A DNA stretch of 64,000 nt from Lentinula raphanica. Taxonomy: Eukaryota > Basidiomycota > Agaricomycetes > Agaricales > Omphalotaceae. Of this stretch, positions 1 through 16,557 are shown one piece after another (the stretch's first letter is position 1; each line of letters starts with the position of its first letter). The position numbers and the translations under genes are program-made. The stretch spans positions 1 through 64,000 of the forward strand of contig JANVFP010000042.1 of the NCBI GenBank assembly GCA_027919835.1. Direction: 5' to 3'. Below the pieces are notes generated by a model that saw only the letters and a program-made list of their open reading frames with translations, ran no database searches and was not told the DNA's origin.

Positions 1-1
1 G

Positions 2-1839
2 GTTGTCATAATGAGTGACGACAAACTAGACCCAAAAGTGGCCAAGGAAATGATTAAAGGAGAGGCAGATCGTTTGGATTCAGCCTTCCATATCAACTAC
101 AACATGATCCTGAATCTTATGAGGGTAGAAGGTGTTTCGCCGGAATATATCCTTGGACGTTGTTTCCGACAGTTTCAAAACATGGGTGAATTACCGACGA
201 TGAGTGAAGGTCAAACCGTTTGTTCTTATTTCGATCTTTCAACCCATTATCGTTTAACGCTTATGCATAGAACTTCGCAAGCAAGAACAACATGCCGAAT
301 CTATATCCATACTTCACGAAACACAAGTTGAGGAGTATTATGATTGCCAACAGCAGCTGCAAGAAATGACCGCGCACATGAGGGAAGTGATCCGCCATCC
401 TTCTTATATTCTTCCACAACTGAAAGTCGGTCGGTTGATCAAGGTCAAGCATGGGAACCTTGAATTTGGGTGGGGCGTGGTTATCTGCTTCCATGATAAA
501 GAGAAAACCAAGGTGAGAACGTCTTTTACACCATTCATCAATCCCATTGAGACCTATTTTCCAGAATCTCAACAACATCCCGCCTCTCGAGAGGTATATT
601 GTGGATGTCCTACTTCATATTGCGCCAGAAAGTAAGGTTCCTCGGAAAGGTTGGAATAATCTGGAAACACCAGGAAACATCAAGCCCTTTCAAGCTGGTC
701 AGAAGGGGGTCTCCGTCGTAGTGCCAGTAGCATTGTCTACCATTGACCAGATAAGTCGACTTCTACTTTACGTCCCTCATGACCTGCGACCCGAAATCGC
801 TAGGCAGACACTATGGAAAAGTCTTCTGGAGACGCAGCGACGGTTTCCAGAGGGTATCCCTTTGCTGGACCCTATCAAGGACATGAGCATCGTAGATGAC
901 AATTTCAAACGCCTCGTTCAGGTAATTCCGTTGTTCCAAGCTGGTCTATCTTATCTCATAATATGTTATATCATAGAAAACCGAAGCATTGGAAGACAAA
1001 CTATACAAGAACCCATTGCATGGTGATTCGAAGCTAGCACAGCTCATGGCTCGCTTTCACGAAAAGAAACAATGTCAAGATCGTGCGCGTGCTATCCGAA
1101 AACAAATGCAAGATATCCAGCAAATTCTAGAACTCGACGAGCTCAAATGTCGAAAGCGTATCTTACGTCGTTTAGAATTTGTCAGTGCGGACGATGTTGT
1201 CGAAGTGAAGGGGAGGGTAGCTTGCGAAATCAGCAGCGGTGATGCACTGATGCTGACCGAGTTGATTTTCGCTGGCGCTTTCACTTTGTTACAACCCGAG
1301 CACTGTGCTGCCCTCCTGAGCTGTTTTGTCTTTGATGAAAAGGTATGTGTGTTTCAACAATGTGCCATCGACTGCTTCTTACTGAACATTGCAGAGCGAG
1401 CAACCGACCAAGTTACCGGCAGAACTTGTCGAATTATTGAGACTAGTGCAACAGACTGCGCGGCGCATAGCTACGGTGGCCAGAGAGTCAAAGATAGATA
1501 TCAATGAAGAGCAATATATTACATCCTTCAAGATTGAGCTGATGAACCCAGTCATACATTGGTGCAACGGAGCGTCATTTACAGAGATCTCCAAGGTATT
1601 TTCGTCCTGCGACACTGATGTCCTTTGTTTCTCTGAACTTAACGAATTTTCAGATGGCAGACAAGATCTTCGAAGGTAGCCTCATCCGAGTTTTCCGTAG
1701 ACTATCAGAATTGCTTCGTCAAATGGTCATGGCCGCAAAGGTCATCGGAAACGTGGAACTGCAGCAGAAATTTGAAAGGGCCTCGGGGCTGCTCGAGCGG
1801 CCTAATTCTGTTATCTTCTGTCCGTCGTTATATATCTGA
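2..1839 (+). CDS. MTR4: Exosome RNA helicase MTR4, C-terminal part (5' end outside window)
   Basis: This is the 3' part of the nuclear Ski2-like RNA helicase that feeds RNA to the exosome in the TRAMP complex. Six exons are readable: 2-209, 271-512, 565-921, 977-1342, 1395-1595 and 1654-1839. All phases close and give about 519 residues. The first residues ([20 protein letters not shown]) belong to the ratchet region. A KOW/arch segment follows ([16 protein letters not shown]), then the stretch with [15 protein letters not shown] and [13 protein letters not shown], and the DSHCT domain with [17 protein letters not shown] and [12 protein letters not shown]. The C-terminal end SLYI resembles the usual SLYL ending. 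The helicase motor lies upstream of the window. Ski2 is the main alternative, but the arch and DSHCT wording fit Mtr4 better. Confidence 0.95.
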
Positions 1840-1841
1840 TA

Positions 1842-2400
1842 CCGTATTAGCAGCTACCTTATACAGTATGTTCCGTGGCACAAATTCCATGAGCTATCGA
1901 TGCCTACATACAGTCACACTCTGCACTACTAAAAGAGATGAGAGCGAGCGTGCATCGAGTCCGAGTCTCAAGATCATGGCTTCTGTATCCACGATCCAAC
2001 GTCCGCTGTCGAGCATTTCTAAGACATAACACAGTGACTAGGCCAAAATCGCAAGTACCTTTCAACTGATGAATCAAATGAACGCCTCTGATCTTGCAGT
2101 TAATGCGAAGAGTTGGTTCGGCCTCGAATTGTCGGCGGGTGCTGTAAACCGCATACTCAACTCAAAATATGCCTATATGATCAACATAACAATATTATCC
2201 TAAACACATCGTAGTATGTAGGTCTTCGAAACAACTTCGAAGTTCGACAAGCCTTTCACAACGTCACAATATACAGCCGCCAGCATGAGGAACTACTGGG
2301 ACATGTACACTCTGTGATTGCTGTCGCAAAAAGTCGTGAAGTCAAACTCTAACAAGAGACTAAGTCCATAAAGAGGGAGAAAGAGTCCGCAACAAGTAAT
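1842..2400. other. Spacer between convergent MTR4 and MAP kinase genes
   Basis: These are the 3' flanks of two convergent genes. I see AT-rich sequence and no frame with convincing coding character, no RNA gene and no repeat. Confidence 0.6.
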
Positions 2401-3846
<1,446 letters not shown>

Positions 3847-5542
3847 GTTAATTATAATATGTATGTAGGAATGAGCACCGTGGACCAGCCTGGTGTTGTA
3901 AGAGAAGGTGAGTGCAGAACTGAAGGGGAAAAAGAGATGTTATGGCCTTTATATACCCAAGGCGATGTAAGGGCCTGATGGCAATATTTCAAACGGCACC
4001 GGAAGCGACGGGGATATATTACTCTGTATATTCAGTACTCCCGCGCATGAGTGTATCAGGCTCTGACATCTGTACTGGCTCTACCTCCACCTATAGTAAT
4101 AGTATCAGCACCATATTCAATGATTAGAAGGAGAATCCAGTCCATATTGAGGCCACTTCGGAGGATACCAGTGGTCGACTCGTATATGGACAGAATCACC
4201 TTTTTCGAGATCCCGTCGGAGGTCTTCTAGCCGGCAGCAAATAATCACTAAACGCATGTTTGAATGAATGAATGAATGAATTATACACGGCTCCACACAA
4301 GGTGAGGTCCCAACTAGGAACAGCCGGCACTAACAACCCCATCTGCAGCGATCTCAACCCGCAAAGAGGAAGGTAGACTGCAGGGGGGATGAAAGCGGAG
4401 GGGGGATACAGAGAGTACCAGTAGTATCAGTAGTAAGTAGGGTCGGTATCAAACTAAAAATCCTCATCCTCATCATCAGTAGTAGTAGCCCTATCATCTT
4501 TCAAGTAACTTTTCCATAGAGATATCCCTTCATGAATAAACTTAGCTGTTTCCACGACAGAATCCCAATTGAACACAATGAAGTTCCAAGGTAAGAATCT
4601 AATAATTTGTACATCTGTCCGACTCATGTCTACAGATTTCGGCCTAGCATCTCCTGCATAGGCCAAGGGAAAGCACAGTCGGAATTATTATTAGGCCAGC
4701 ATGATCATACTAGGCAGCATATGCCCCCAAGATAGAACTTGCACCACAGATTGAATTCAGAAACCGTGCTTTCGCAAGCATTGCAGCTATATTGTCCGAG
4801 TCACCGACACATAGCAGCCATCGTTATTGATAGAATGGCCTTGAACTTGTTGGCTGTTTCATCTGTCTCTGGTCACCCACATCAAATCCTAGAGGTGAGT
4901 GAAGTCTAGTGAAGTCACAGTGCAGACCTGTGTAGACGAGGGAAACCTCATCATCGTACATGTCATACTTGGAGGGAATGTCATCAGTAATCACACCACT
5001 TAGCAGACAAAGCAATGAGGAAATGGAAATTCACCCAAGCAGTGCAACAAGATTCATGAATTTGAACGATTCGAGTGTCCATTCTTTTCTAAATCTCCGT
5101 TTGGATCATGGATGTACTGGTAGGCTTAGGTAGGTGATCAGTTCCCCAAGATGACCCAAATGTGACAAAATACAATGGCGGTCGCGTGCTTGTGACAAAT
5201 CGCGCCACAACGCGCTTCCAGAATCATAGGCTTTCATTCGCTGGATGACTTGAAATGGAAACGTGTCGTCATGAGATCGATTACATTCGAGCTGATAGAG
5301 GGTAGGCAGTTTCTCCCACCGGTATTCTATATCTATATGAGTTGATTGAAGATCTATGGTCAAGATTGAAAGCAAGGCCCCGCTACGAAGGAGGGCCGTC
5401 GTCATTCGTAGCGCCGCCGTCATGGTCAATGGTAGCCTCTTGAAGGTACCAGTTCGAGAGGTTACTGCACAAAAGGTAAAGCGTGAATACTTCGGGTCGG
5501 AGGCAATCAGTAATAGGCTGAAGGTACACTCGCCTTAAAAGA
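3847..5542. other. Gene-poor stretch between MAP kinase A and FPP synthase
   Basis: The part next to 3847 is the MAP kinase promoter. The rest holds only short open frames on the minus strand (4454-4666, 4824-5015 and 5106-5429) that I cannot join into one convincing gene. The 5106-5429 frame reads plausibly as protein (for example RWEKLPTLYQLECNRSHDD) and could be an exon of an unrecognised gene or a relic. A short TGAA tract lies at 4260-4281 and a GTAGTA-rich tract near 4420-4440. Confidence 0.5.
4260..4281. repeat. TGAA microsatellite
   Basis: About five tandem copies of TGAA in non-coding DNA. Confidence 0.8.
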
Positions 5543-6857
5543 CTACTTTTGTCTTTGATAAATCTTGTCGAGGAAGCTTTTGAAGACATCCTTCTTCAGC
5601 ACATCTTCCTGACCAGGCGCACCTTCATCTATCTGATCAATCATCCCAATCAGTCTCTTGTATACGCTCGCCTCGTAGTCCGCATAGATCTTTTGCAGTC
5701 CGATTTCTTCGTAGACAGCTTTAACGCGTTTTTCAGCTTCACCGAGGTATCCTTGTTCTTCACCATTCTTCCCTTTCGCCAGCTGCTTCGCGGTTTCCAT
5801 CTCTTCCTGCGTGGGCTTCACACCATAGTTCTCATCCAAGATCTTCCTCTGCTCTGGTGTGGCGAGGGAAAGAGCAGTATTGATGCACCATGAGCACTTG
5901 TTGTCGATGATGTCCGTCCCAACTTTGCCGATTTGCGCAGGGACACCTGCAAAGTCAAGGTAGTCATCTTGGATTTGGAAATATTCGCCAAGAGGTATGA
6001 GGATAGCTTGAGCCACTTCGTAAGGCGCTACTGGGGACTTCGAACCAGGAAGGGTGTACGAAGTAGGAATACGGCAGAACAGCATTGCAAGAGCAACAGG
6101 CAAGTAGAAGGAATAGAAGGCGGTCTTATAGATCACAATCAATGAATGCCTGTGAGAATGTGAGTATGCTATCAGCGGAGGAGAAGAGCGTCGTACTTCT
6201 CCAATGAGAATTTGCTGAGATCGACCATATCCTCCGGTGCGGTAATCAAGTCAATAAGTTGCCCGATCTCGGTTTGATACGCTGTTTCATGGAATAGTTC
6301 GACCAAGTCGACATAGTACGGCTCTGACTTGAAGTGCACTTTGAGCAGATGGAATATCGCGCCTTCGAGCATGAACGCGTCGTTGACAGCTATAAGCCCG
6401 ACCTCTGGCCTACGATAATAACATGGTTGGCCTCGACGAGTTATGGAAGAGTCCATGAGGTCGTCGGTGACGAGGAAAAAGGCTTGAAACTAGATGACAT
6501 TGTTCAAAGTTTGCGATGAATTCGAGTAGTCGAAACGCACAATCTCCACAGCCCAGCCTAATACAGCAACTGAAATGTATTCCTCTTCAGTCAACGGCCG
6601 ACATTTGAGGATTTCGACCGTGTCCACCACAGATAGTCCGCGGTTCAGCTTTCCTCCGGGAACATTGTATTGCAAATTCTGCGTGCGATATGAGCTGGAT
6701 ACCAAGCCAATGTCAGCACTGTCGAGCGCACCTTGGAATACCATTCCTGAGCCTCGATTGGCATCCCACAAGCCTTGAAATGGTCCAAGAGCTCGTCATG
6801 AATCGTGTTCCAGACACCTTCGAACTTTGCTTTCCGTGCTTCTTTATCCCTGAGCAT
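5543..6857 (-). CDS. ERG20: Farnesyl diphosphate synthase
   Basis: Makes farnesyl diphosphate from IPP and DMAPP/GPP in the cytosolic mevalonate pathway, the precursor of sterols and sesquiterpenes. The first aspartate-rich motif is DDLMD followed by [13 protein letters not shown]. The second is QDDYLD with GKVGTDI downstream. The frame starts [12 protein letters not shown] at 6857, then [16 protein letters not shown], the usual N-terminal block of fungal FPP synthases. The last intron closes exactly between EK and HSLIVIYKT near 6140. The C-terminus is DKIYQRQK, with the stop at 5543. Length and motifs are normal. In-frame codons continue upstream of 6857 but without an ATG, so 6857 is preferred. 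It lies just downstream of the Zn2Cys6 regulator on the same strand; no functional link is implied. Confidence 0.96.
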
Positions 6858-7310
6858 GATGGGAGTAAAGACAAAGTTGCGAACACTGAGTCCGCTTCGG
6901 ACAATCTTGGTATTTAAGGAAAGGGAATTTAAATATGCCGCCGTCGATAGGCTGGCACCGAATGGTGAACGGCGCACAGCTCAATCTGATACGAAACTGA
7001 AAGATGAATCCTATTAGTAGCAAGATGACTAGTATACTGTGATGACACCTGGACATACACTCTAATTATCCGTGTACGGAGTTTTGAAGTTGACGATAGC
7101 AAAGAGACAGATACAGACGTAAAAGAACCCCAATCCCAAAAGTGTAATGTGAAGATAGTGAACACCAACCCAATGAAAGAGTGAGAGACTATTTTGAGCA
7201 ACAGCAATGAGGAAGGGAAATTTTGAGAAAACAACTACTGGAAACGTACGAAGTGACGATCAGGATCAGAAGGAATATGTAAATGAAATTGACGACCCAC
7301 TCAATGGCAC
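6858..7310. other. Spacer: FPP synthase promoter and 3' flank of Zn2Cys6 gene
   Basis: This short AT-rich region between two genes on the minus strand should hold the ERG20 promoter. I see no separate gene in it. Confidence 0.5.
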
Positions 7311-10300
7311 TCATTCGTTCATCATCCAACTCAGGCCTGATCTTCCATGTTGTGTATTCGAGTTTCCAGGCTGTGTTGAATTGTATGCATTTCCGGAATC
7401 TTTTGATGATGAAGATCCTGGAAGAGACATGACCGCTGAAGAAGCAGAAGTCGGAGTGGCTAATGTTCCACCGCCGGGAGTTCTGGGAGAACCACCTGCA
7501 TAAGCGGTCAAGTTTGCGGCTCCTACGTTGAGCTGGGGTAGCGAATGATGGTTCTGCATGACACCAGGTCCTAGATGTGAAGCAATTGACGATCGATTTG
7601 ACCAATCAAGCAAGCCACTCGACTTGAGCGAAGGCAAAGCTTGCAGCATTGGCATTTGCTTCCCCGACCCACTTGCGGACACAGCCACCACAGGAGAACC
7701 CGAACCGTCAGAGGAAAAACTATATCCGCTCTGATTAGCCGCTATTTGAGTAACTAACTCTGAGGATGTCGCGTCAGCCATCTCCGCATCTGTCGTCTCC
7801 CCGGTTCTGCCGGTTGTGAAAATTCCCCAGTTGTTTCCGGATAGTTTGTCCATCCGAATTCCACAGAACTCTTCGAACTTGTCGAGCTCTATATGTATCT
7901 TCTCGTCGTCACGGTGTAGGTACTTTCTCAGAGGCCATATCCAGACGGCAACTAGACGGTGGTGAGACGAAGATAGAAGCATAGCACTCAAGGACTCACG
8001 GGCAGTACTACTCGCAGCGCGATCACCCAGAGTCTCTAGAACATCGTCCAACCTTCTGATTCCCCATTCCAAGTCAGTTTCGCTAGGTCTGTCTTTCCTA
8101 TGGGTCACTTTCCACCAATCATGTTCAAAGTGGTCATCGGTCATCCCGCTACGTGAAACCTCGTTTGATACTGCGGCAGCAGATCCTGTTGAGCCGATAT
8201 CTGGTCCCGAGATGACGTTCTCCCAATGTGGCCAACGCTCGCCTTGTACAGCTCGACGGCCGATACCCAAACCCATGATACAGCTAGCCTCCAACATCGC
8301 TATGAGGCAGAAACACCACGCGCCGGTATTTGAGTTTGTTTCGAGCATACTTTTCTGAACTATCACGTTCCCATCCTCGTCCCAACGTAGATCAGCAGGA
8401 TGACATGCATCCCACGCAGCGAAAAGTTGTTGATCTTCTGTAAGGGCGGTGGTCAAAGACGCACGGCCTTGAGAGTGGCGAACTGGAACGGTAGAGAAGA
8501 AAAGCGGGTCGATGTTCCTTGTATGAAGTGGCGGCGGTGAAGGATGATATAAACCATCCAGAGTCCGCTCAATCTTGTTATATATACTCAGAATTCTGAT
8601 TGTCTGAGCCAGTTCCGAGCCTTTTGACGAAGTTTTGTGAGACGGGACATCAGCTGAAGGGGCCGGGTTAGAGGGAAGGTAAAGATATTCTACAACGGTA
8701 ATCAGGAACATATTCATGTGAACACGCGGTGAGCTCACCAGGAAGACACTGGTGTACCACTCCCATCTCAAAGCTCGTCTCGTCAACGGGCAACCGAACG
8801 CACAGCTCCTCCGAGCTAAAGCCAATGAAACCATTCGAGAAAGCACGCATGGAAGGAGTAAAAGAAGCAGGAAGATTCCGATCCTGAGGCAATTGGGGAT
8901 TGAAAGCGAATGGGATACTGAGGATCGTATTTGAGCTTGATTTGCTTAGATCGGGATGAGATACCGGATTCATCGCCGTCTCTTGCGAAACATTAGTAGT
9001 ATGGGGTGGGAACCTGCCGGGAAATTCTCTTTCGCTGTGATATCCTCGTCCACTACCGCCTAGCAATGGGCCTTCCCCCTGGTAGTAGATTTCGCGAAGA
9101 CAATCCAAGATATATATGAGCCAAAAGACCCTCCTGTTGACGCTCAGCCAAGATCGCCTTTGAGGAAAGAGGATCGAGCTCACCTGACACACTCCCTCTC
9201 AATACTCTCTTCGATAAACGCATGGCTCGGGACAGGAGTCAAGAGTGGAAACGAAGGTTGATGTACACCGAGCTCCTTCACCATTCTCAGCGTCAATTCG
9301 CGAAATCGTTCGCCCTGTGGTGAGAGAAATTTTGACTGCTGATGAACAGTCCCAGGTTCCCATGCGAGCAGTTCGTAAACTGCCAAAAGACAGAGCGTTT
9401 GCGCTGTGTATAATGACGCAGGAAGGACGAGTTCTCCAGCGTACAGGTCGTTCGTGTTGCTGGTTTCCTGTGCTTGATGAGGATCTTTGCTGGCGCTAGT
9501 GCTGAGGTGATGATATCCTTCTGTCACTGGATCGAGTGGCGTTTTTTCCCCAGACCACCCTGGGACCGAATGTTTCTTTGGGGGCGCAAACATCATCTTG
9601 ACCGCCTCGTCTGCGAAATGTCGTCCGGACAAGCGTCGCGGGTCTGCTGCGAGCGAGGGTTGTTTGGAATGTCGAGACGCAAGTGCACATACAGCCTGTC
9701 GTGTGAAGATGGGGGGAGTAGTCGTGGATGAGCATTCGAGTCACCTTCCAAAATGAATGATACAAGTGCAAGGAAGGGACCGATTAAGACGGGTAGCATC
9801 GAGCAATGTTGTAGAACGAAACAAAGGATCCTAGGAAATTTACACGATGCCATAAACACTTACATACAACAGATACATTGGAACTTGATTCATTGTAACC
9901 GCGTTGGTGAAAGATGGCTTGTGTATGATCATTACCATTGGATGTGAATGCGTGAAGAACACTGGGATAAAAGATTAGTTAACAGGAAAAAACGGGGATA
10001 GATTTGGTTGAAGTGCAGTAAAACCGCGGAATAAACTAGAGAATATCGTTCAATCTCCTTGATTTCTGGGCATGTTATGCGGAACGCCGCATCAACACAC
10101 CAGAAAGAAGGACCTTGTGCACACATCTGAATGCTACGAGATTAAGGGCGCAAACCAATTTAACCACCCTGTGTTCGAAACAGGTATGGTCACCGTATGG
10201 ACAGGGCACGGTCACACATAAGCGATTTACGCCTTGGAAAGCAGACGATATAGAATAGAAAGCACCAGGAAAGCACAACAGACAAGAAAAGAGCAGAGAA

Positions 10301-11236
10301 ACAAAAAGACGCACGGTTTGTCAATTCTCGCGTGAGGGCAGGTCCTAATTCAATCGATGGCCGCGCGGTATACCCGTCCGCGAGCGCTGGGTCAAACGTG
10401 GTACTGCGATGATCAGCAGCAGTCTGCTGGCTGTCCTGGTCCCTGGCCCAATTTGTGTCGAATGTCTCACGCGATTCAAAATCGGGCCTATCCTGCCTCG
10501 GGCGTTTCCTGGACAGCAGGCTTTCCGGTCGAGGCGCTGACAGTGACAAGGGTGCTTCGTGCACGTCCCACTCTGGTCTGGGAGCTACCAACGCCGGTGC
10601 TGGGTATAAGACGGAGGACGAAGTTGGGTTATGAAGGGAGAGTGGATGTTGGTGTGAGGACGAGGAGGATTGGGACTGTTGTCGATGAGGGAGTGAAGTG
10701 GGAAGGACCGGTGGTGGTGGTGGATTATGATAAGGTGGAACAGAATGAGTGTACGAGCTCTGTTGAAGACGGAGCGATCTCGCGTCCGCGGAAGGGTGTG
10801 AATCCTGTGGACTCATGTTCTGAGCAAGTTCGACAGGAATTTGTGTACTGGGGCCGGTTCCAAAGTTGCCAGGTCCGGGAGCAGAAGCTCGAGGAGCGGG
10901 TACGGTCCTTCCAGTAGAGTCTGTGTAGACACATGTTTTACTGGCGTAATAGCAGTTGCTACAAGGAGCAGTTCCATCGCACCGCCGCTTGCTCTTGTGA
11001 CAAGAATTGCATGCTCGTGCGAGCCGCTTGCGTTTCGGGCGATTCGGAGGAGGAGCAGGTACAACCTGGAGAGGCGGCGGAGGCGGAGCAGAAGACATAT
11101 CACTGCGGGCAAGACTGGACGACGAAGAAGGTGGTAGTGAGGATAGAGTTGAAGGTGAGGATTCATGCTGACTATATGAGTGATATGCGGCTGCAGTATG
11201 AGAATTTTCGACCGTGTTGTCAACATTTGGTGACAT
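7311..11236 (-). CDS. Zn2Cys6 fungal-specific transcription factor 1
   Basis: A large nuclear regulator of about 1,000 residues in several exons. It starts MSPNVDNTVENSH (ATG at 11236). A serine/proline-rich N-terminus and a basic stretch RPKRKR lead into the binuclear zinc cluster: cysteines at residues 76, 79, 86, 92, 95 and 102, spaced C-x2-C-x6-C-x5-C-x2-C-x6-C. Long low-complexity Pro/Gln/Ser sequence follows. The fungal_trans middle domain includes FFTHSHPM, YAVCALASRHS, SGRHFADEAV and RRVFWLIYILD. The C-terminus is Ser/Gly/Asn-rich and ends SGLSWMMNE, with the stop at 7311. The joins near 9950, 9860-9697 and 9180 close in phase. Target genes cannot be told from sequence. Many antisense frames in this GC-richer region are shadows. 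Confidence 0.9.
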
Positions 11237-12050
11237 ATCTTAGATTGAGATGATCAGGGAAGCTAAAGATTGTTGAATTGCCAGAGTTGAGGTAAAAACT
11301 GACTTTGTCTGAAGGCGATATAGAGTTCGGAACTTGGAAATGATATGGCACCCCGAGTTGAGCAGCATGAGGGGAGCCAAGAGACTTGGACGAGTTACAG
11401 CCTTGTACAAACCACGATTCAGAGCAGGAACTGATTTTGTTCAAAGACCTCTTCAAAGGGTCACCGAAAGCTAAGTAAAATCAGTTACAATGAGCAGAGT
11501 TGAAGAGATAATTTCCTAGAAATTTTGAGAAGATGAAAGTTAAGAGCAAAACAGGTTTCCTATGACAATCGTGATCGAGGAAGAATCGAACCCCAGTCGA
11601 GAGATCAAGGTCGTGGGAAAAAGTCTCTTACCCCGGCGGCTATCAATTCACCAATCGGCTTCTTAAAATTATTTGCCGCCGGCAACTATTTTTGTCCACA
11701 GCGTTTCCGAACATTCACAATTTTTTTTTCATGGAGATTTTCATTCGAACTTCTTCAAATTAATTTGCTTAACTCTGAATTCAAGGGGGGGCTTCCAAAA
11801 TGCTAACAGTGCGTATTTAACTTCATGAACGTTCATCAGCCTTTTTATAGAGAACAATGAGAACAAAACTGAGAACAATGGGCTCTCCGCGATCACGTTA
11901 CAGAAATCACAACGACGCGCACACAAATGAGGGAACAATAAGAACTCGAGTGGTTACAGGACTTCTTATAAAGACACATCCTTAATCGTGACCACCACCC
12001 ACCGTTCACCACAATCATCACTGCAGTAACTCGGAACTTGATCTCAGACG
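11237..12050. other. Divergent promoter region with a tRNA-like repeat
   Basis: This region separates the minus-strand Zn2Cys6 gene from the plus-strand gene at 12051. Apart from the tRNA-like element annotated separately I see no gene. A short inverted repeat, CCGGCGGC at 11633-11640 and GCCGCCGG at 11675-11682, flanks the A-box end of that element. Confidence 0.5.
11560..11690 (-). repeat. SINE-like or pseudo-tRNA fragment with pol III boxes
   Basis: On the minus strand a box A-like stretch ATTGGTGAATTGATAG (11640-11655) is followed about 50 bases later by a B box GGTTCGATTC (11583-11592). The T-arm pairs only partly, and no 5' strand matching the 3' acceptor side is present, so this is not a functional tRNA. 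It resembles the head of a tRNA-derived SINE. Confidence 0.45.
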
Positions 12051-13029
12051 ATGGCACCAAACCTCTCTAGCACAAGAAGAGCTCGACTCAATCCTCCGAC
12101 CAGACAAACAGACGAGATTCGTTTCAGAGTCTCGTTTCTAGATGAGGATCAGGACGAAGAAGACTACAGTGCAGACGACGAGGGTGGCATGGACCTCGAG
12201 GTACGACTGATCTGCCCACATCGTCGTCCTGTTCTGCAACTCATCGATTCCCAGAGCTCGTTTGACGCATCTTTCGATGCCGACTTGTCACACCTCCAGC
12301 CAGCCTATGCCGGGATCTTCAACATGAAACCCGCGCCACAGTCGTTACTCTTCAAGTCAGATCGTTCGATCTCTGTCGGCAGTCGCACCCGTGCACTGAA
12401 CTATGATGAGAAGGACATCTCGGAGGAGGAAGACGATTCAGACGACGGTAATTCGAGGCCAAGCTTCCCTATGTCCTCACGCTAACTTCACTCTAACAGA
12501 TATCTCCGAAGAACACGAGTGTTCCCCGACATGCTTCCTCTGCCGTATCAGTGCCTCCATCTACAGGACACAGCATCCTGACCTTTATGATACCTCCGAC
12601 TACGAAGAGGATGATCTCGACGACTGCACTACCTCCGCGCCACCGACACACTGTGCACCGGATTGCATTAGTTGTGCCCGGGAACGTCTTCGTGCCGAGG
12701 GATTCAAATTTCCTCAGTATCAGTACTACGATCAAGATGACCATACCAATACCGAGGATGACAACGATCCTGATGCCCAGCACTTTGATTCTCAGCCTCA
12801 GCACCCGTGGAATGGACCGGAGTGCGCAGAAACAGATACCAAGAACTCCGAGGAATGTCGAGGTCTACTCGATGATCTTGGCTTGATCTTTACGGCTCTC
12901 CCACCACTGCCTTCTAGAGTCCCGAAACAGGCAGAGACGGTCACTTCGGAGCTCAGCGCGCTCAAGGAGCCTTTTCCGCGAGTGTTTTTCCCTCCACCGA
13001 AGGTTTCTGATATCGACGCCTCACGGTAG
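12051..13029 (+). CDS. Acidic protein with two C-x3-C-x2-C motifs, unknown function
   Basis: Two exons, 12051-12447 and 12500-13029, join in phase (DDD then ISEE), giving about 308 residues. It starts MAPNLSSTRRARL. The protein is rich in Asp and Glu, with runs such as DEDQDEEDY and EEEDDSDD. Two short cysteine motifs, HECSPTCFLC and HCAPDCISC, share the spacing C-x3-C-x2-C and a nearby His, which suggests metal binding. No signal peptide or membrane segment is visible. The C-terminus is proline-rich (FTALPPLPSRVP). I do not recognise the family; a nuclear or regulatory role would be a guess. Confidence 0.75.
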
Positions 13030-13604
13030 GCCGATATTCTTATTCTCCATGTATCTCTTAGTCGATCTAGTCCTTCCATGCAAATAATCTGTATAAGTAG
13101 TGTACATTCCTGTTTGTTGTATGTAGTATGTTGTAGACGTACTTAGAAGTTAGGTCGCAATCTCTGACCGAGCACTCGATTCTGTGATCTCGGGCAAACA
13201 CAATTCCAGAGACCTTCCTGAATACCAAGTTGAATAATCCCCTGCCTTCCCCTGCGAGAGTCCGAGTCGCCAGAGTTGTGCAGCACTCATCGTGCTGATT
13301 TCGAATTCGCTCAATGACTTGTGTCCGGCACCTCACGCTCATCACCTCAGTCTAAAACAACCACAAAAATTGACATAAAAACCTATGAGGTATGAACGAG
13401 AAGTATGCATACTTGTATGTGTAGCAAGTGGGGGTAGTATGTAGTATGTAGATGGAATGATTGCAATGAATGTTCAACGAAAACGGGATAGCAAATAAGT
13501 TAAACTTGTGCGTCATAAATTAAATGAATGTGTGATATCAATGCGAGCCAACAAAATTCAAGGACACATCACGAAGGGGTTGGACGTTGAGCTGAGGGCA
13601 ATAA
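13030..13604. other. Spacer between convergent genes
   Basis: These are the 3' flanks of the acidic protein gene and MAP kinase B. Sequence is AT-rich with several ATGTAGTATG-like short words near 13120 and 13435. No gene is seen. Confidence 0.5.

Positions 13605-16557
<2,953 letters not shown>

Noticed and set aside
4454..5429. A three-exon gene on the minus strand
   Set aside because: The three short frames lack convincing splice sites and family resemblance; kept only as a possible relic.
6858..6977. In-frame N-terminal extension of FPP synthase that looks like a mitochondrial presequence
   Set aside because: The open frame upstream of the ATG at 6857 has no ATG of its own (6975-6977 is GTG on the minus strand), so a second start is not supported.
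7207..7503. Plus-strand frame opposite the end of Zn2Cys6 regulator 1
   Set aside because: It is a shadow of the real minus-strand coding sequence.
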